Shown: positions 33,924-44,456 of the stretch, one piece after another
How positions within the stretch are numbered: the first letter of the stretch is position 1
How the letters are laid out: each line of letters begins with the position of its first letter
From: Kalaharituber pfeilii
Lineage: Eukaryota > Ascomycota > Pezizomycetes > Pezizales > Pezizaceae
Assembly (NCBI GenBank): GCA_015179045.1
Contig: WHUZ01000037.1
Span: forward strand, 1-64,000
DNA length: 64,000 nucleotides
Reading direction: 5' to 3'
Position numbers and translations under genes: made by a program
Notes under the pieces: model-generated
What the model saw: the letters and a program-made list of their open reading frames with translations, nothing else
Database searches by the model: none
What the model was told of the DNA's origin: nothing

Positions 33924-34633
33924 GGGTGCCTTCCCCTAAGGATTTATGTGAAATTCAAACAAATTTTACCAGGGTACATTTCCACCGTAAGCAGGGGGGA
34001 GTTTCTCTAAGGACTTGGATGTGAGTAATATAATAAATCTAGAAAACCTTTTATTATGCAGACATTTACACCTTAAATGCACAAATTATAAGCCAGTGAA
34101 GAAGCTGTCAATCCACTACAAAAGACAGCATGAGTACTCAAGCTCCAAGAGAGAGAACTAGGTCTTAAGAAACAGCAGTCAAGTACCACTGTATCTAAAA
34201 AGTGAAAGAGTAGAGGAGGTTGAACTCTCAGTAAAAATTTTCCGCTAGAGGATAAAATGCATTACTGGATATTACATATGCAAGCAGGACTAGGTGCAAA
34301 TGATGCAAATGTGAATTTAAATATCCTCTTTACTATTTTCTATCGGGAAACGATCGCCTACCTAGAAACGCGTAATGCTGCGCCACACTGTTGCCGTGAT
34401 AACGGTGGCTATGTTTATACAAAACTAGGAGAACTTTGAAAAAATCCCCGTAATTAGGGGGAAAACTGCACATCTTTGAGCAATGCCCGTAACTATTTAA
34501 TCAAGTCAGATTGCTCTCAAACTTTGTACAGAATTAATACCTATCGTGAAAAACTGCTTTACAAAATTCCGTCTTGATTTACTTTCACAGACACCAGCAG
34601 TACTACTTTCCCCGTAACCTTTATTCATACACC

Positions 34634-34885
34634 ATGCCTCCAAGACGTCCAAGAGCAACTGTGACTCCTTCAGTATCTAACACCTCCCAAATAGGCACTC
34701 CCAGCTCGGAAAGACCAGAAGAAGAGACTCCACAAGCTGAGTCTGCTTCAGCAACTCCAAATCCTCCTAGTTCAACTGCTCGAACTCGCCTCACTGAGGA
34801 AGAACGCTTAATCCTCGTGCGCTTATGCTTGGAGTATCAAGATGAACATACTCCAAGAAATAAAACGAAGTTTTCGTCCAGCTAG
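34634..34885 (+). pseudogene. Truncated Myb/SANT-like protein of H3
   Basis: 83 aa from ATG 34634: a Ser/Thr/Pro-rich leader, then ARTRLTEEERLILVRLCLEYQ, homologous to the H1 protein. It stops after HTPRNKTKFSSS, exactly where the H1 protein continues with the second helix. The last codons are read from the antisense of the transposase gene, marking the deletion point. Confidence 0.6.
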
Positions 34886-35401
34886 GTATTCAGTAATGCT
34901 ATTAAAGATACTGGATTGCCAGGCTTGTCCTCTTCCAAATACATGTAAATTCTCTTTGTATCGATTAGGAGCAGATAATCGGTAAAGAAGTATACAAAAT
35001 GCAGCCTCCGGTGAGGGTTTGTATCTCTTAACATATTTGATCTTATCCAATCGCAGGTATGGTAGAATCTCTCGAATTTCAGCCTTGGTGAACCGAAAGT
35101 ACTCTATGCATTGCTCATCAGTCCAAGTATCTAATGAAAATTCAACGGGGGGTGTTGGCAATGCTGGCCTCCTAGCTCGCTGGCCATATCGCTTCCTCCG
35201 ACAATTTCTTGTTGTATATGCCACTGCAACTGTAGAAAGTACTTGCAAGAGAGTACTACAGGCTGCAACTGCTGCCTGTGCAGCTGCGAAATACTGTAGG
35301 TGCATGTGCATGTGCATGGTGGATTCGTTGCAGTAATTGGTATGGGGATATAAACGGGGATATGAACGGGGAGTGCGTGCCAAACCTCTCATTTGCAGCA
35401 T
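34823..35401 (-). pseudogene. Truncated Harbinger-like transposase of H3
   Basis: The minus-strand frame contains WTDEQCIEYFRFTKAEIREI, YKPSPEAAFCILLYRLSAPN and WQSSIFNSITEYLAG, the N-terminal helical region of DDE transposases of the PIF/Harbinger type. The catalytic DDE domain is absent because of the internal deletion. The likely native start is in the MHMHMHLQYF stretch near 35319. Non-functional. Confidence 0.6.
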
Positions 35402-35740
35402 TCCCGCTAAGATGACTAAGACAATACGGGGAAAATTTACGGGATATTGCCAAAGCTCTCAGGTTCTCAGCCAGTCTGGCTGGCTTTTGACCCATGCTGG
35501 CTTTATCGCAAGGGTGTTGATCCGGGGTCCTGGTCGTCGTGCCAGGGCCCCTGCAAATAGAGCCAGTTGACTTCGCATTGTTTATTCAAGTGAGTATTTT
35601 GAAAGAGGGGGGGGGGTACCTCTCTTTCAAAAAATTGTTTCCAACGCTCTACATACTAAACAATAAAACAGGGATACCCCGGTTTTATTTCAAAGCCGGG
35701 GTTTGAATTTCACATAAATCCTTAGGGGAAGGCACCCATT

Positions 35741-36156
35741 GTGCATAGCTTGGCGATCTGAAACGTATGACAGCATACGTTAGCGTGCCCGCATGCGCTA
35801 GCCTGCCCGCAACATCAGCCAAACAACAGATGCTCAACAGCATCCATCGGACCCCCCGGTCGCACTGCCAAAGTACCCCTGTAGCATCCCCTATAGAAGG
35901 AAGCTCTCGCATTGCCAATTACCCACTGAATGTCTCAACCACGAAAAAAATCATGAATCGATTTTATAAGCACATGAGGCCTCGCCAGGCCAGATATATT
36001 CCCACCGTGGAATACCATACTCAACGTCCATCTGTGGGCAGTCACCATCGGACTACAATTGAGACGATACAGCAGGTCGGGGCTTGTGAAGTGAGCCTCA
36101 TTCCCATCCTCCCTCATCCAGCAAGCTCAAACCAGACGCCATAAATACCTGCCACA
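35741..36156. other. Intergenic upstream of the J-protein gene
   Basis: No gene. Presumably holds the promoter of the gene at 36157; no specific site recognised. Confidence 0.4.
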
Positions 36157-37209
36157 ATGGTAAACAATCCCATCTCCGATGCCTCCACCATCAACTTTTA
36201 TGACCTCCTCTCCCTCCCCGATGAATACTGGCCCAGCACTGATGTATCCGCCCCACCCCTGATTCCATCCGTCCTGCTCAGGAAATCCTACCATAAAGCT
36301 TGCCTCCTCTACCATCCTGACAAAAACTCCTCCTCGGATGCTGTGCCATTCCACTTGGTTACCACCGCATACGAGGTGCTGAATGATCCTGTGACCAAGG
36401 CTTTGTATGATAATAAGTTGAGGGCGAGGATGGTCAGGAAGTTGACGAACGAGAGGGAAAAGAAACGCAAGTTGAAGGAGGAACTGGAGAGACAGTTTGA
36501 GACAGCACAGGAACAAGGGAGGAGGCTGAGGATGATGAGGGAGGAGGCGCTGAGGACAGTGGCAATGGAGAACGGGGAAGGGGAGGAGCAGAGGAGGAGG
36601 AGGAGGAGGAGGACGGGAGGGGCAGAAGAGGCGAAGGATGACATAAATGCTAGCATTAGTAATAAGGCTACACAGAGGGAGACATCACAATTTTCCGACC
36701 TCGACCGCACACTCATGATCAAGCTTTGGCACCTTTCTGATTTTCCTGACCCACAATTGACCTCTGAATCCGTGATTATGCTCTTCGCCCCCTTCGGCAA
36801 AGTTTCAGATTGCATAATTCATGACAATTCCACTTCTACCACCCCTAACACATCCAAGAAAAAGAAGCCAATATTGGCATTTGTGGTATTTGCCGACATC
36901 AAGGATGCCCACACAGTCGTTTGTGCATTCAGGGAGGGAGGAGCCAGCAGGGCACGCAAGGGGAGTAAAGAATTGTGGGAAAGAGTCAAGGAAGTTAAGT
37001 GGGCTGGGAGCCGCGGGGAGTATTGGCGCTCCCCATTAACTCCGGCTAGTAGTGGTAGTAGACGGGCTCCAGGGATGTCCATGAAGGATTATGAGGCTGT
37101 GACATTGATGAAGATGAGGGAGATGGAGTTAAGGAACTTGGAGGAGGAGACTAGAAGGAGGGAGAGGGAGGAGGAGGCGAAGGCGGAAGGTAGGGAGGAG
37201 CAGGTGTAA
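36157..37209 (+). CDS. Spliceosomal J-domain protein with RRM (Cwc23/DNAJC17 family)
   Basis: Single exon, 350 aa, start context CACAATGGT. Residues 13-83 form a J domain (NFYDLLSLPDEYW.., LLYHPDKN, VTTAYEVLNDPVTKALYDNK); the HPD motif that stimulates Hsp70 is intact at 53-55. Residues 88-140 are a charged coiled coil (KLTNEREKKRKLKEELERQ). An RRM-like domain spans about 188-285 (MIKLWHLS, IMLFAPFGKVSD, ILAFVVFADIKDA). The C-terminal signature YEAVTLMKMREMELR is typical of DNAJC17-type proteins. Known role of the family: a spliceosome-associated co-chaperone in the nucleus, acting with Prp43-type disassembly in yeast Cwc23. A fragment of this gene is duplicated at 38091-38230. Confidence 0.85.
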   Translation: MVNNPISDASTINFYDLLSLPDEYWPSTDVSAPPLIPSVLLRKSYHKACLLYHPDKNSSSDAVPFHLVTTAYEVLNDPVTKALYDNKLRARMVRKLTNEREKKRKLKEELERQFETAQEQGRRLRMMREEALRTVAMENGEGEEQRRRRRRRTGGAEEAKDDINASISNKATQRETSQFSDLDRTLMIKLWHLSDFPDPQLTSESVIMLFAPFGKVSDCIIHDNSTSTTPNTSKKKKPILAFVVFADIKDAHTVVCAFREGGASRARKGSKELWERVKEVKWAGSRGEYWRSPLTPASSGSRRAPGMSMKDYEAVTLMKMREMELRNLEEETRRREREEEAKAEGREEQV

Positions 37210-38090
37210 ACGGAGGGGAGAATGGGAGCAGGTAGGGACTATAGACATCACTAATGTTTTGCGAATTGGTGAATATATGCACTGGAACGGCCGGCAAGAA
37301 GTCTTTTTTACCTTATTTCTAACCTTTTTTTTAATTTAAATTTTAGTGATATTGACTGCACAGTCTGCGTAATTCAGTATTATTCCCAAGAAATAATTAC
37401 CCTGAACACCCCCAATCTCTGCCATGCTTAGGCTTGGTACATCTGAGCAACCAATTCCTTTTTCATCTCGTTTCAATTTCTTTTGAAGTACCAAATAAAA
37501 ATTAGAGACAGAACTCTCACCTGTGAACAAAACACCGACTAGAAACCTCTTTTTCCCTCCATCACCCGATGGATTTTTTTCCTTCACGTGGTGGGGGTTG
37601 GTAGCATTGAGGGCAGCAGATCGGCTGAGGAGAGCGCTGAGGGCACAAAAGGAATGAAAGGGGCCGATGAGAGCGGAGGTGAACCGGCAGCAGGGGAAAG
37701 GCAGAGCGGAGAAATAGCAGGCGCCGGGTGGCAAGGTTTTGAAGCGGTGGAGAGGTTGGGCAGCAAGGGGACTGAGGGGTGTTAGGTACCTTCTGACAGG
37801 GAAGGAGCCATGGAGCAGTTTGGCTCAAGATTGCGGAGGTGGAGGAGAGTGACCGTAGGTTGTGCAAGAGAACGGAAGGGGCAGCGGCACATCTGATAGC
37901 GGAGACCAGTTTCTAACATATATGTGTAGGTAGGCACTTTTCTTATTCAAGGGTGCTCTTCTAAGTAGTATTAGAGTACGGGATTGTTAGTCACGAGCCT
38001 TGGATAGTGTATAGTTAGAGGACCTACTAAGTATTTATGTAGAATTGACGAGAAAAAACAAAAACAAAACAACTGATACAACTTATTCTC
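37210..38090. other. Intergenic
   Basis: No gene supported. The open frames at 37336-37867 overlap on both strands and are low in complexity. Confidence 0.4.
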
Positions 38091-38230
38091 AATGACGCCC
38101 ACGCAGTCGTTTGTGCATTCAGGAAGCGAGAAGAAGCGAGGCAGGCAAGGGAGTCAAGAATTGTAGGAAAGGTTAAGTGGTCTGGGAGCCGGGGGGAGTA
38201 CTGGGTGCTCCCCAGTGACTCCGGTAGTAG
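38091..38230 (+). pseudogene. Fragment of the Cwc23/DNAJC17-like gene
   Basis: About 140 bp match 36901-37050 of the intact gene, the part that encodes DAHTVVCAFR..GS.., WAGSRGEYWRSP. The match includes GCCCACGCAGTCGTTTGTGC and GGGGAGTA.TGG.GCTCCCC. It contains stops and a deletion. It lies about 0.9 kb downstream of the parent in the same orientation, so it is a partial tandem duplicate. Confidence 0.75.
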
Positions 38231-38577
38231 ACATAACTCCAGCAACGTTGATGAAGGACGTTGGTTGTCGCTGACATGTGATATGCTACTGCAACCGATC
38301 TAGCGTTCCAGATCTCAGCGTTGGGTCTTGGCATGCACCAGACATTACCTAACCCACTTGGTTGCATACTCTCCTGGGGTACGATCGCCATCCATCGCTA
38401 TACTAGTACCACTTCACTGCAGTCCTGCGAAAGCGAAACCAACGTCGCTGTATATTCAAAGAAAAACACTTCTGCATCATGGATCCAGCCGATTGTGCCT
38501 TTCTCAGGTAAGGAAAAGGACTACTGTACCTTCATATCACAATTCCGATAAACGTGACGCTGACTTCAAACGGGAAT

Positions 38578-38905
38578 GTGCAGTGGGAAACTTGTTAGAA
38601 TACAGAAACAAAACTGCAGCAAATGCTCGCCATGGGTATAGACGCGGAAGGCTGCAAAAAAAAAACCCTCGCATTATTAGAAAAACTACCACGGAAGCAT
38701 TTCACCAACTCGCATCGCAAGAACTCGGAATGAGAGGTTCAACGAAATGTGCAGTGGGAACTTGTTGAAATACAGAAACAAAACTGCAGCAAAATGCTCG
38801 CCATGGGTGTAAATGCGGAAGGGTGCAAAAAAGCCCTGGAAATATTAGAAAAGTTACCACAGGAAGCATTTCATCTACTCGCACGGCAAGAAGTCAGAAT
38901 GAGAG
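38578..38905 (+). repeat. 171-bp tandem duplication
   Basis: Units begin with GTGCAGTGGGAA at 38578 and 38749. Unit 2 keeps an open frame (EIQKQNCSKMLAMGVNAEG); unit 1 carries an A-run expansion (ten A near 38657-38666) and frameshifts. Confidence 0.75.
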
Positions 38906-38985
38906 AGCGCGAAGACTTACTCCAGGCTACAGGCGTTGATGACAAGCTCAAGGTAGGGCCTTGTGTCATTGAGATTACTCTTTGA
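38749..38985 (+). pseudogene. Unrecognised helical protein fragment
   Basis: The frame gives a helix-rich stretch: LVEIQKQNCSKML, CKKALEILEKLPQEAFHLLA and QEVRMREREDLLQATG. A plausible intron (38953-39011; GTAGGG..TTTTTAG) follows, then protein-like but frameshifted pieces to 39212 (KEKLIADDEALAVGIEDF) and 39400-39525 (AMKVTLQGPQD, LAELLKWRKQKDTRE). Probably the decayed 3' half of one gene whose helical repeat was tandemly duplicated. Family unknown. Confidence 0.35.
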
Positions 38986-39757
38986 GATGTCCACAATCTA
39001 ACGATTTTTAGATCAATATATTCGCTTGCCACATCTCATTAAGAGGATAGGCCACTTTGGAACGGACAATTACTATCTTCTGAAGCCCATTCTTATGGAA
39101 GGGCCACAAAGTTTGGGATGCAAAAGAGGCAATTGGGATTTTGGTAAAGGAGAAGCTAATAGCGGATGATGAAGCATTGGCGGTGGGAATTGAGGACTTC
39201 ATGAGGCCGTGTATAGAGTAGTGACTTTGTAATTTAGATTTATGCGGTTTGGTGTCGCTTACATGTTTGTCCCATCATGAACACAACATTCGTAGACCGC
39301 AGATGTGCAGCATGTAATGTAGCCTAACTACAAGTAATCTTTCTAATATTGGGAGTGCTCTGAAACCTCGGACTAATTGATTCGGAACTCCTCTTCTTTA
39401 GTGTTGGAACAGGATATCAGGGCCATGAAAGTGACATTACAGGGGCCCCAAGATAGTGGGTGGGAGCAGCAGCATCGACTTGCAGAACTGCTGAAGTGGA
39501 GGAAGCAGAAGGATACTAGAGAGTAGAGCAATAGTGGGCAAAACAGTATGTATATATTAAGCCATGGACTTTCCTAGACTGTTCCCCAATGTGTAACTGG
39601 CGTACTATATTTGCGAGGAGGTTCATTTTATGATGATATTCTTCCGACCCAGCGCCTTAAGGAAAACTAATTTGTCCCGTAGATAAAATAAAAGTTATAT
39701 TAATGTGCTAAATTTTAGTCTAATGATAAATATATATAGTCTTATAACCGGATTTGG

Positions 39758-40553
39758 TCAGGTATTGCCTACTAGCTCAGGAGACCCTGCTCTCCATACA
39801 ACAGGCAAGCGTTGTACTAGGCCCATTTGCTTTTGGGAAATGAAAACAGAGCCTTGTCCGTCAGGAGCTGTGCGGAGAAAAAGAAACCTTCTCAAGATTG
39901 GACCACCTAGCCTCGATCCATATCCTGGATTGCCTGGGACGGTTTGGAGGATAAACTGGTTGAATTGAGTCGCAGCGTTGCCATCAACACAGAGTGCTAC
40001 CTCTAGCATGATTCCATGGCGTCGGACTACTCCATTTGCTTTTTGAATATATTCCCATTGGCCCCAGAAGGGTAAGATCGTGGATATTCAACGTTGCAAG
40101 GTCACCATCCGCGTAGGTAGTGGGCGCAGATGCTCCTGTATTATCAATGAATATGAGATCACAGGAAATGATGGAGTTTAGAGTTCGAATTCTTGAGATG
40201 AACTAGAAAAAATAGTTGTCAATATAACCCTAAGATTCAATCTTTGCTAATGGTACACCAATGTGGAAAGTAAGATGGAAATTGAATTGCCTACGTACTT
40301 GAATGATGGCGAGGACGAGAGGAGTAGTACCAGAGTAATTGAGGAGCTGAAACGTACAGTCGAACCTGTTATATGGGGTAAGGCCAGGACTGGCGGGTTT
40401 TATCCAGTAAGACAAAATATCCAATAATGTCAATTGGCTCGGGCCAACAAAGTTGATCCAATAAGGCAATATGACAGGATCCCATACGAGAGGTTTGACT
40501 GAGACTATCTGCGTGTAAGTAGGTGGATTCAAAAATAGCACGTCATCCGTCAT
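39758..40553 (-). pseudogene. Frameshifted unknown gene containing a MITE
   Basis: Read on the minus strand from ATG 40553: about 20 codons (MTDDVLFLNPPTYTQIV), then a 145-bp palindromic-ended insert read through in frame, then FQLLNYSGTTPLVLAIIQ. A GTACGT donor and TTTCTAG acceptor lead to FISRIRTLNSIISCDLIFID. The frame breaks near 40085 and resumes one base shifted: GQWEYIQKANGVVRRHGIML, then CVDGNAATQFNQFILQTVPG. Composition is protein-like throughout, but I do not recognise the family. Confidence 0.4.
40357..40501. mobile_element. Candidate Fot1/pogo-type MITE
   Basis: The ends CAGTCGAACCTGTTATATGG and (reverse complement of the other end) CAGTCAAACCTCTCGTATGG are similar inverted repeats, in the style of fungal Fot1/pogo termini. 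A clean TA duplication is not preserved. The insert is open in the frame of the host pseudogene. Confidence 0.45.
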
Positions 40554-40577
40554 GACAAACCTTTCAATCCAGATGCC

Positions 40578-40963
40578 TTGTCCAGAATAGCTTTGTTAGC
40601 CGGATACTGGAAAGCACGAAGGGCGCAGTCACGAGCCCAAGAAAGAAACAGATTGGGCAGTTCGGTACGCACCTTGGCGGGTCTTCTGGGTGGAAAAGGC
40701 CTGAGGGCATGGAGGCACAAAGTGGGCAAGGCAGACAGCCCGGAATGCAGATGGTGTGGGGAGGAGGAAACGGCGACACATATTTGGAACAGGTGCGGGG
40801 CATGGAGGAAGTAGAGATGGCCAGGTGGGTTGGAGGCGATATATAGGCACCCCCCGGCAAGGAAGGGGGAGGGGGGCCCCATAGTGGAACTGATGAGGTG
40901 GATAAAGGGATAATCGCACGGTAGGCTCGGGCTTCTTATTCTGTGCTTATGTTATTTCTTGCG

Positions 40964-40993
<30 letters not shown>
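40578..40993 (+). mobile_element. LINE 3' end with CCHC finger and A tail
   Basis: 5'-truncated non-LTR element. The frame 40578-40814 ends with AQERNRLGSSVRTL and the finger ECRWCGEEETATHIWNRCGAW (CxxC, H, C), typical of the C-terminus of LINE ORF2. The 3' UTR follows (GCGATATATAGG, CCCCATAGTGGAACTGATGAG), then 30 A residues at 40964-40993. A second copy of this 3' UTR is at 47046-47245, inverted. Confidence 0.7.
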
Positions 40994-40996
<3 letters not shown>

Positions 40997-41800
40997 CCTA
41001 GGAATCACTACGTCCACTGTTGAGGCTGGAGGATTACGATGGGAAAGACGGATGGTCCAGAATGCTGGTGGTGGAAAAGAGGAGGAGACAACAGGACATA
41101 TATGGGATAAGTGCGAGGTATGGAGGATGAGATGGCCTTTTTTTTTTTTCTATTTTTTTTTCTTCTTTCTCCTCTTTAATAAATTATTATTTGTATACCA
41201 CCGTATGGGTTATGACGAGTACTAGGTACAAAGGAACTAAAAAGAATAAAGAAGACAGACCCATATAGCCTAGGACCGTCACTAGTAAAGTAGGTTGAAA
41301 CAACCAAAAATGGAAGCAAGAACATAAGTGAGCGCCATGGCTCTCTCATGTACTGTAGTCAGAAGATGAAAACAATCAAGTATCTCAACACCAAGGGAAT
41401 CTGTCCCACTCATACCAATATGAACTATGCCTCCTTCCCAGTCTGACTCTCATCGGTGTGTGACTGTCCACTTCCATCTCTGTATATCCAATAACTGAAC
41501 TCATCTATTTCTCTTCCCTTGCAGTATCTCCTTCTCAGCAAGCGAATATCCGCAATCTTTCCCATAACTTTGTTCCCAGCCTGATTCCGGGCGTTCCCTA
41601 ACTTCCTCCTCAGAGCTACTCCATGTACTACTAACGCCTGTCTACCCATGCCGCTGAGTGATAAGGAGGGAGGGGGGGAATGGGGAAGGAGGGTGTTGAA
41701 GTGTCATGACCTATCCTATGTCTATCTTTTCTTTTAGCTCTTTTCCAATGATCTTTCAATCTGTAGCTACCCAGAGATGTGTGTGTGTGGGGGGGGCTCT
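40994..41800. mobile_element. Composite LINE fragment (second family)
   Basis: 40994-41140 (plus) holds a decayed finger, GGGKEEETTGHIWDKCEVW. 41215-41800 (minus) is a different LINE 3' part containing an ORF1-like frame at 41425-41649 (VVHGVALRRKLGN, IADIRLLRRRYC). The same composite, inverted, recurs at 45590-46110. Confidence 0.55.
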
Positions 41801-42355
41801 CCAGAGTGGGAGGATTTCTGATCTTTGTTTCTTTTGGCATTCTTATTGGCTCGGTATCTTGATCTCGTACCTGACCCAAGATTCAGTGTGCTGCCAAAAA
41901 ATAATAGCACAGACACCATCTGGCCTTCTCTGCCAGCTCCTGCTAACATGACAGTCCCTCCAGTAGCTTGAAATTTATACAGCTTCTTCGCCCCCTACTC
42001 CAAATTTACCTGCTGCGATGGGAAGTGATAATTTAATTTTTCTATCTATACTAGTGGTTACACTTTCACAATTGTGAGGATATTTCAGCCAGGTTTGACA
42101 GTCTCGACTTTTATTTTGAATGGTGGCTTTTTGGTCTTTAGGCAGGCAATCCTAGAGTCTTATATTTTTCAAGTTGTTCTATAGTAGCGGTATTCAGATT
42201 AGAAAAATCTGGCCGGATTTTCCGGATTTCAGAATTTTATCAAGTCCGGAAGATCCGGTCATCTCCATACAAAATTTTATCTGGTTTTTTTATAAACCAG
42301 TTTAAACCAGTTTATTTTCGCATTTTTTTGTGAAATAAATCCTGTCTTTCCAATA
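41801..42355. other. Intergenic
   Basis: No gene. A MITE-like end (GCGGTATTCAGATTAG, about 42189) resembles the terminus of the element that follows. Confidence 0.4.
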
Positions 42356-42523
42356 GCAGTATTCAGATTAGACTGTCCCCATATAAAATGGAATCTGGTG
42401 GACATACCAGTTTATCCAAGTCTGAGTACCTCTTGTGGAAATCGGATTTTTTTGTCAAATTGGAAACCAGTTTTGGATCCAAAAATCCACTGGAATTTAT
42501 GCATGCCAGGTTCTGAATACTGC
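42356..42523. mobile_element. Small palindromic MITE
   Basis: GCAGTATTCAGA at 42356 and its inverse TCTGAATACTGC ending 42523 bound a 168-bp unit that contains TTTATCCA/ACCAGTTT repeats. Class not determined. Confidence 0.5.
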
Positions 42524-42721
42524 ATTGAGGCCCACAAGATGCATCATATATATGCAGTTGCCACAAAAATCCGAAAAAACGTGAGGCGCCGCGAAGCAGG
42601 GGAGGATTAAAAAGAATCTACGGTAAGATCTACTATTTAAGATCTTGGATTTATCATACGCGACCAAAACGGGATCTGACTGCTAAGCTTTTTTCTAGGG
42701 ACTACATTACAGTCTCGAGAC

Positions 42722-43024
42722 TTGAAGCGTCAAGTCGACGACAGCTCAGGACAGAACCATCAAAACTCTTGCCGCAACCTACGACCCAAGCAGAATGCAG
42801 CAAACCCACCGACCTGCAGACGAAAGTCCCGTACCAATGATGGCCGGCAGGACACACGCACACGCACACGCACATACACAGACAACATTCGTAAGCTAGG
42901 TGACAACATAGACGAACCGGTCAAGAAGAGAAAGACCAGTAAGCAGTGGAAAAGGAAAACGTCGTATTCCGAAATGACGCAGGCAGAGAAGAGATTAGGA
43001 TTCAGGATTAGGAAACGATGCTAG
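42722..43024 (+). CDS. Unrecognised basic ORF
   Basis: A 100-aa Arg/Lys/Thr/Asn-rich frame with a RTRTRTYTD repeat caused by a CACACG tract. No ATG in good context and no known motif. It could be a chance frame or part of a decayed element. Confidence 0.15.
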   Translation: MKRQVDDSSGQNHQNSCRNLRPKQNAANPPTCRRKSRTNDGRQDTRTRTRTYTDNIRKLGDNIDEPVKKRKTSKQWKRKTSYSEMTQAEKRLGFRIRKRC

Positions 43025-43110
43025 CAGAAGCCAAGTGTAAGTGTGAAGAACAAGCTTAAACAAGACCAAGGACAAGGTATATAAGGACATAGTACGATAC
43101 TTTAGGATTG

Positions 43111-43200
43111 TAGTGAGCGGCACGAGCTAGCTCGAGCCGAGCTGGAGGGTGAGCTCGAGCCAGCTCGTGAGTAAGTGAGCTCGGCTCGTGCCGCTCACTA
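43111..43200. mobile_element. hAT-type MITE, copy 2 (90-bp minimal form)
   Basis: The ends TAGTGAGCGGCACGAGC and GCTCGTGCCGCTCACTA are the same as in copies 1 and 3, with only CTCGAGC/GAGCTCG-type palindromic sequence between. No target-site duplication is visible. Confidence 0.7.
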
Positions 43201-43276
43201 CCTGCCGGCCTGAATGGCCACAAGTGAAATATTCCAGATCAAATACTTGATTTGGTGTACTAATCATCATACCAGG

Positions 43277-43928
43277 AAATGATTAGACTTGCGAACGAGA
43301 ATGCAGCCAAAGGCGGTTATACCAACACAGAATTTATTTAGGCTTTCATCCACTCAATTCCACTCCCAGATAACACAGCTGACTGCATCACATCTAACTG
43401 CGTCATCAATCTTGTTCCTGTTTTCGAAAAGGCTCAAGTTTTCAAGGAAATCTTTCGCTTGCTGAAGCCTGGAGGAAGAATTGCTGTCAGTGATATCCTG
43501 GCAAAAAAAGAGTTGACTAAGGAAATCAAAGAGGATGTCTTGATGTATGTTGGATGCATTGGTGGTGCTAGCTTGGTAGAACAATATGATAATTGGATGA
43601 AGGACGCTGGATTCAAAGGAATGTTATATGGTCCTATGGTAGCTTGTGTAGCTTGCTAACGGATAAAGTGTGCAGATATTATCATCTTGAATACAAATAG
43701 AGACCTGAATGTCTATCAGGAGGCTTTTTTGAGTGCTGAGAGCGCCCCTGCAAGCTGCTGTCCGTCCTCCCCTGCCCAGTCCAGAGAGAGAAAATCAAAA
43801 GCACTCGATTATGACTTCAATGAGTGGGCTGGTAAGTTCAAGCAGTCATGTCTTGCTGTTCTGACTATTAACTGCCCAATTCTATAGGGGCCTACCAAAT
43901 TTACGCCATTAAGCCAGGTTCTTCATAA
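43277..43928 (+). pseudogene. Arsenite methyltransferase (ArsM/AS3MT-type) relic
   Basis: The 3' half of an arsenite S-adenosylmethionine methyltransferase gene. The reading runs NENAAKGGYTNTEF, an in-frame TAG, then IPLPDNTADCITSNCVINLV, LLKPGGRIAVSDILAKKELT and YVGCIGGASLVEQYDNWM, motifs typical of this family. A short intron follows (ending GTGTGCAG near 43674), then NTNRDLNVYQ and a CC pair. A 56-bp intron (43832-43887; GTAAGT..CTATAG) leads to the usual C-terminus EWAGAYQIYAIKPG, stop at 43928. The SAM-binding motif I exon is missing and replaced upstream by a MITE. Dead gene. Confidence 0.75.
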
Positions 43929-44456
43929 GCCCTGTGTCCATCTGCTGGAAGAGTGTGGAGTGTGGAGAGAGCATTGACTAGCAGAGAGGCGGCATTACTA
44001 GACTCGCCAACGTTGAGAGGTGTTGGTGAACAGAGAGATACATTGATAGAGCTACGGAGGTGAAGGTAGTCCTGAGAGGCGGTAAAAGCGGTAGGGGTCA
44101 TTAGCAACCTCTGGCCCTTGCTCAGTTCTATGTTGTATTTTGACTAGTTAGCATTTGAGATTCAGCCATACAAGGTGTACAGACAATGATAACGGCCCCT
44201 TATTGATTGTGCCTGGCGGGCACTTGCATCAATGATCATGAGCAGTTTTTGTGTATGAGAGTAAGAATGGCCCCAATTGTTCGCCTGCCACTTTTATTAC
44301 TGATCAGTTTCACTTAGTGGGAAGTGATCATACCGTACTGTTATGCTATAGCTAGCGTTTGGTCGGAACGCCAGCTCGCCATGTCACTGCAGTGTGCCCC
44401 GCTGTCAACCGCGCTGTCAACCTGCAGGCCTACCACAAGGCACCAGGATAAATCTA
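43929..44456. other. Intergenic
   Basis: No gene or element recognised between the arsM relic and the segmental duplication. Confidence 0.4.

Larger units (their letters stand above)
33921..35740. mobile_element. Internally deleted Harbinger-like transposon H3
   Basis: Terminal inverted repeats GGGTGCCTTCCCCTAAGGA... of about 36 bp run from 33924 and back from 35737. Both ends are flanked by ATT (33921-33923, 35738-35740), a 3-bp duplication as expected for PIF/Harbinger. Inside are the two convergent genes of that class, a Myb/SANT-like protein (plus) and a transposase (minus), but their 3' ends are fused by an internal deletion near 34875. Confidence 0.75.

Noticed and set aside
36309..36815. 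168-codon minus-strand frame
   Set aside because: Antisense of the J-domain protein gene, rich in Leu/Ser from purine-rich codons.
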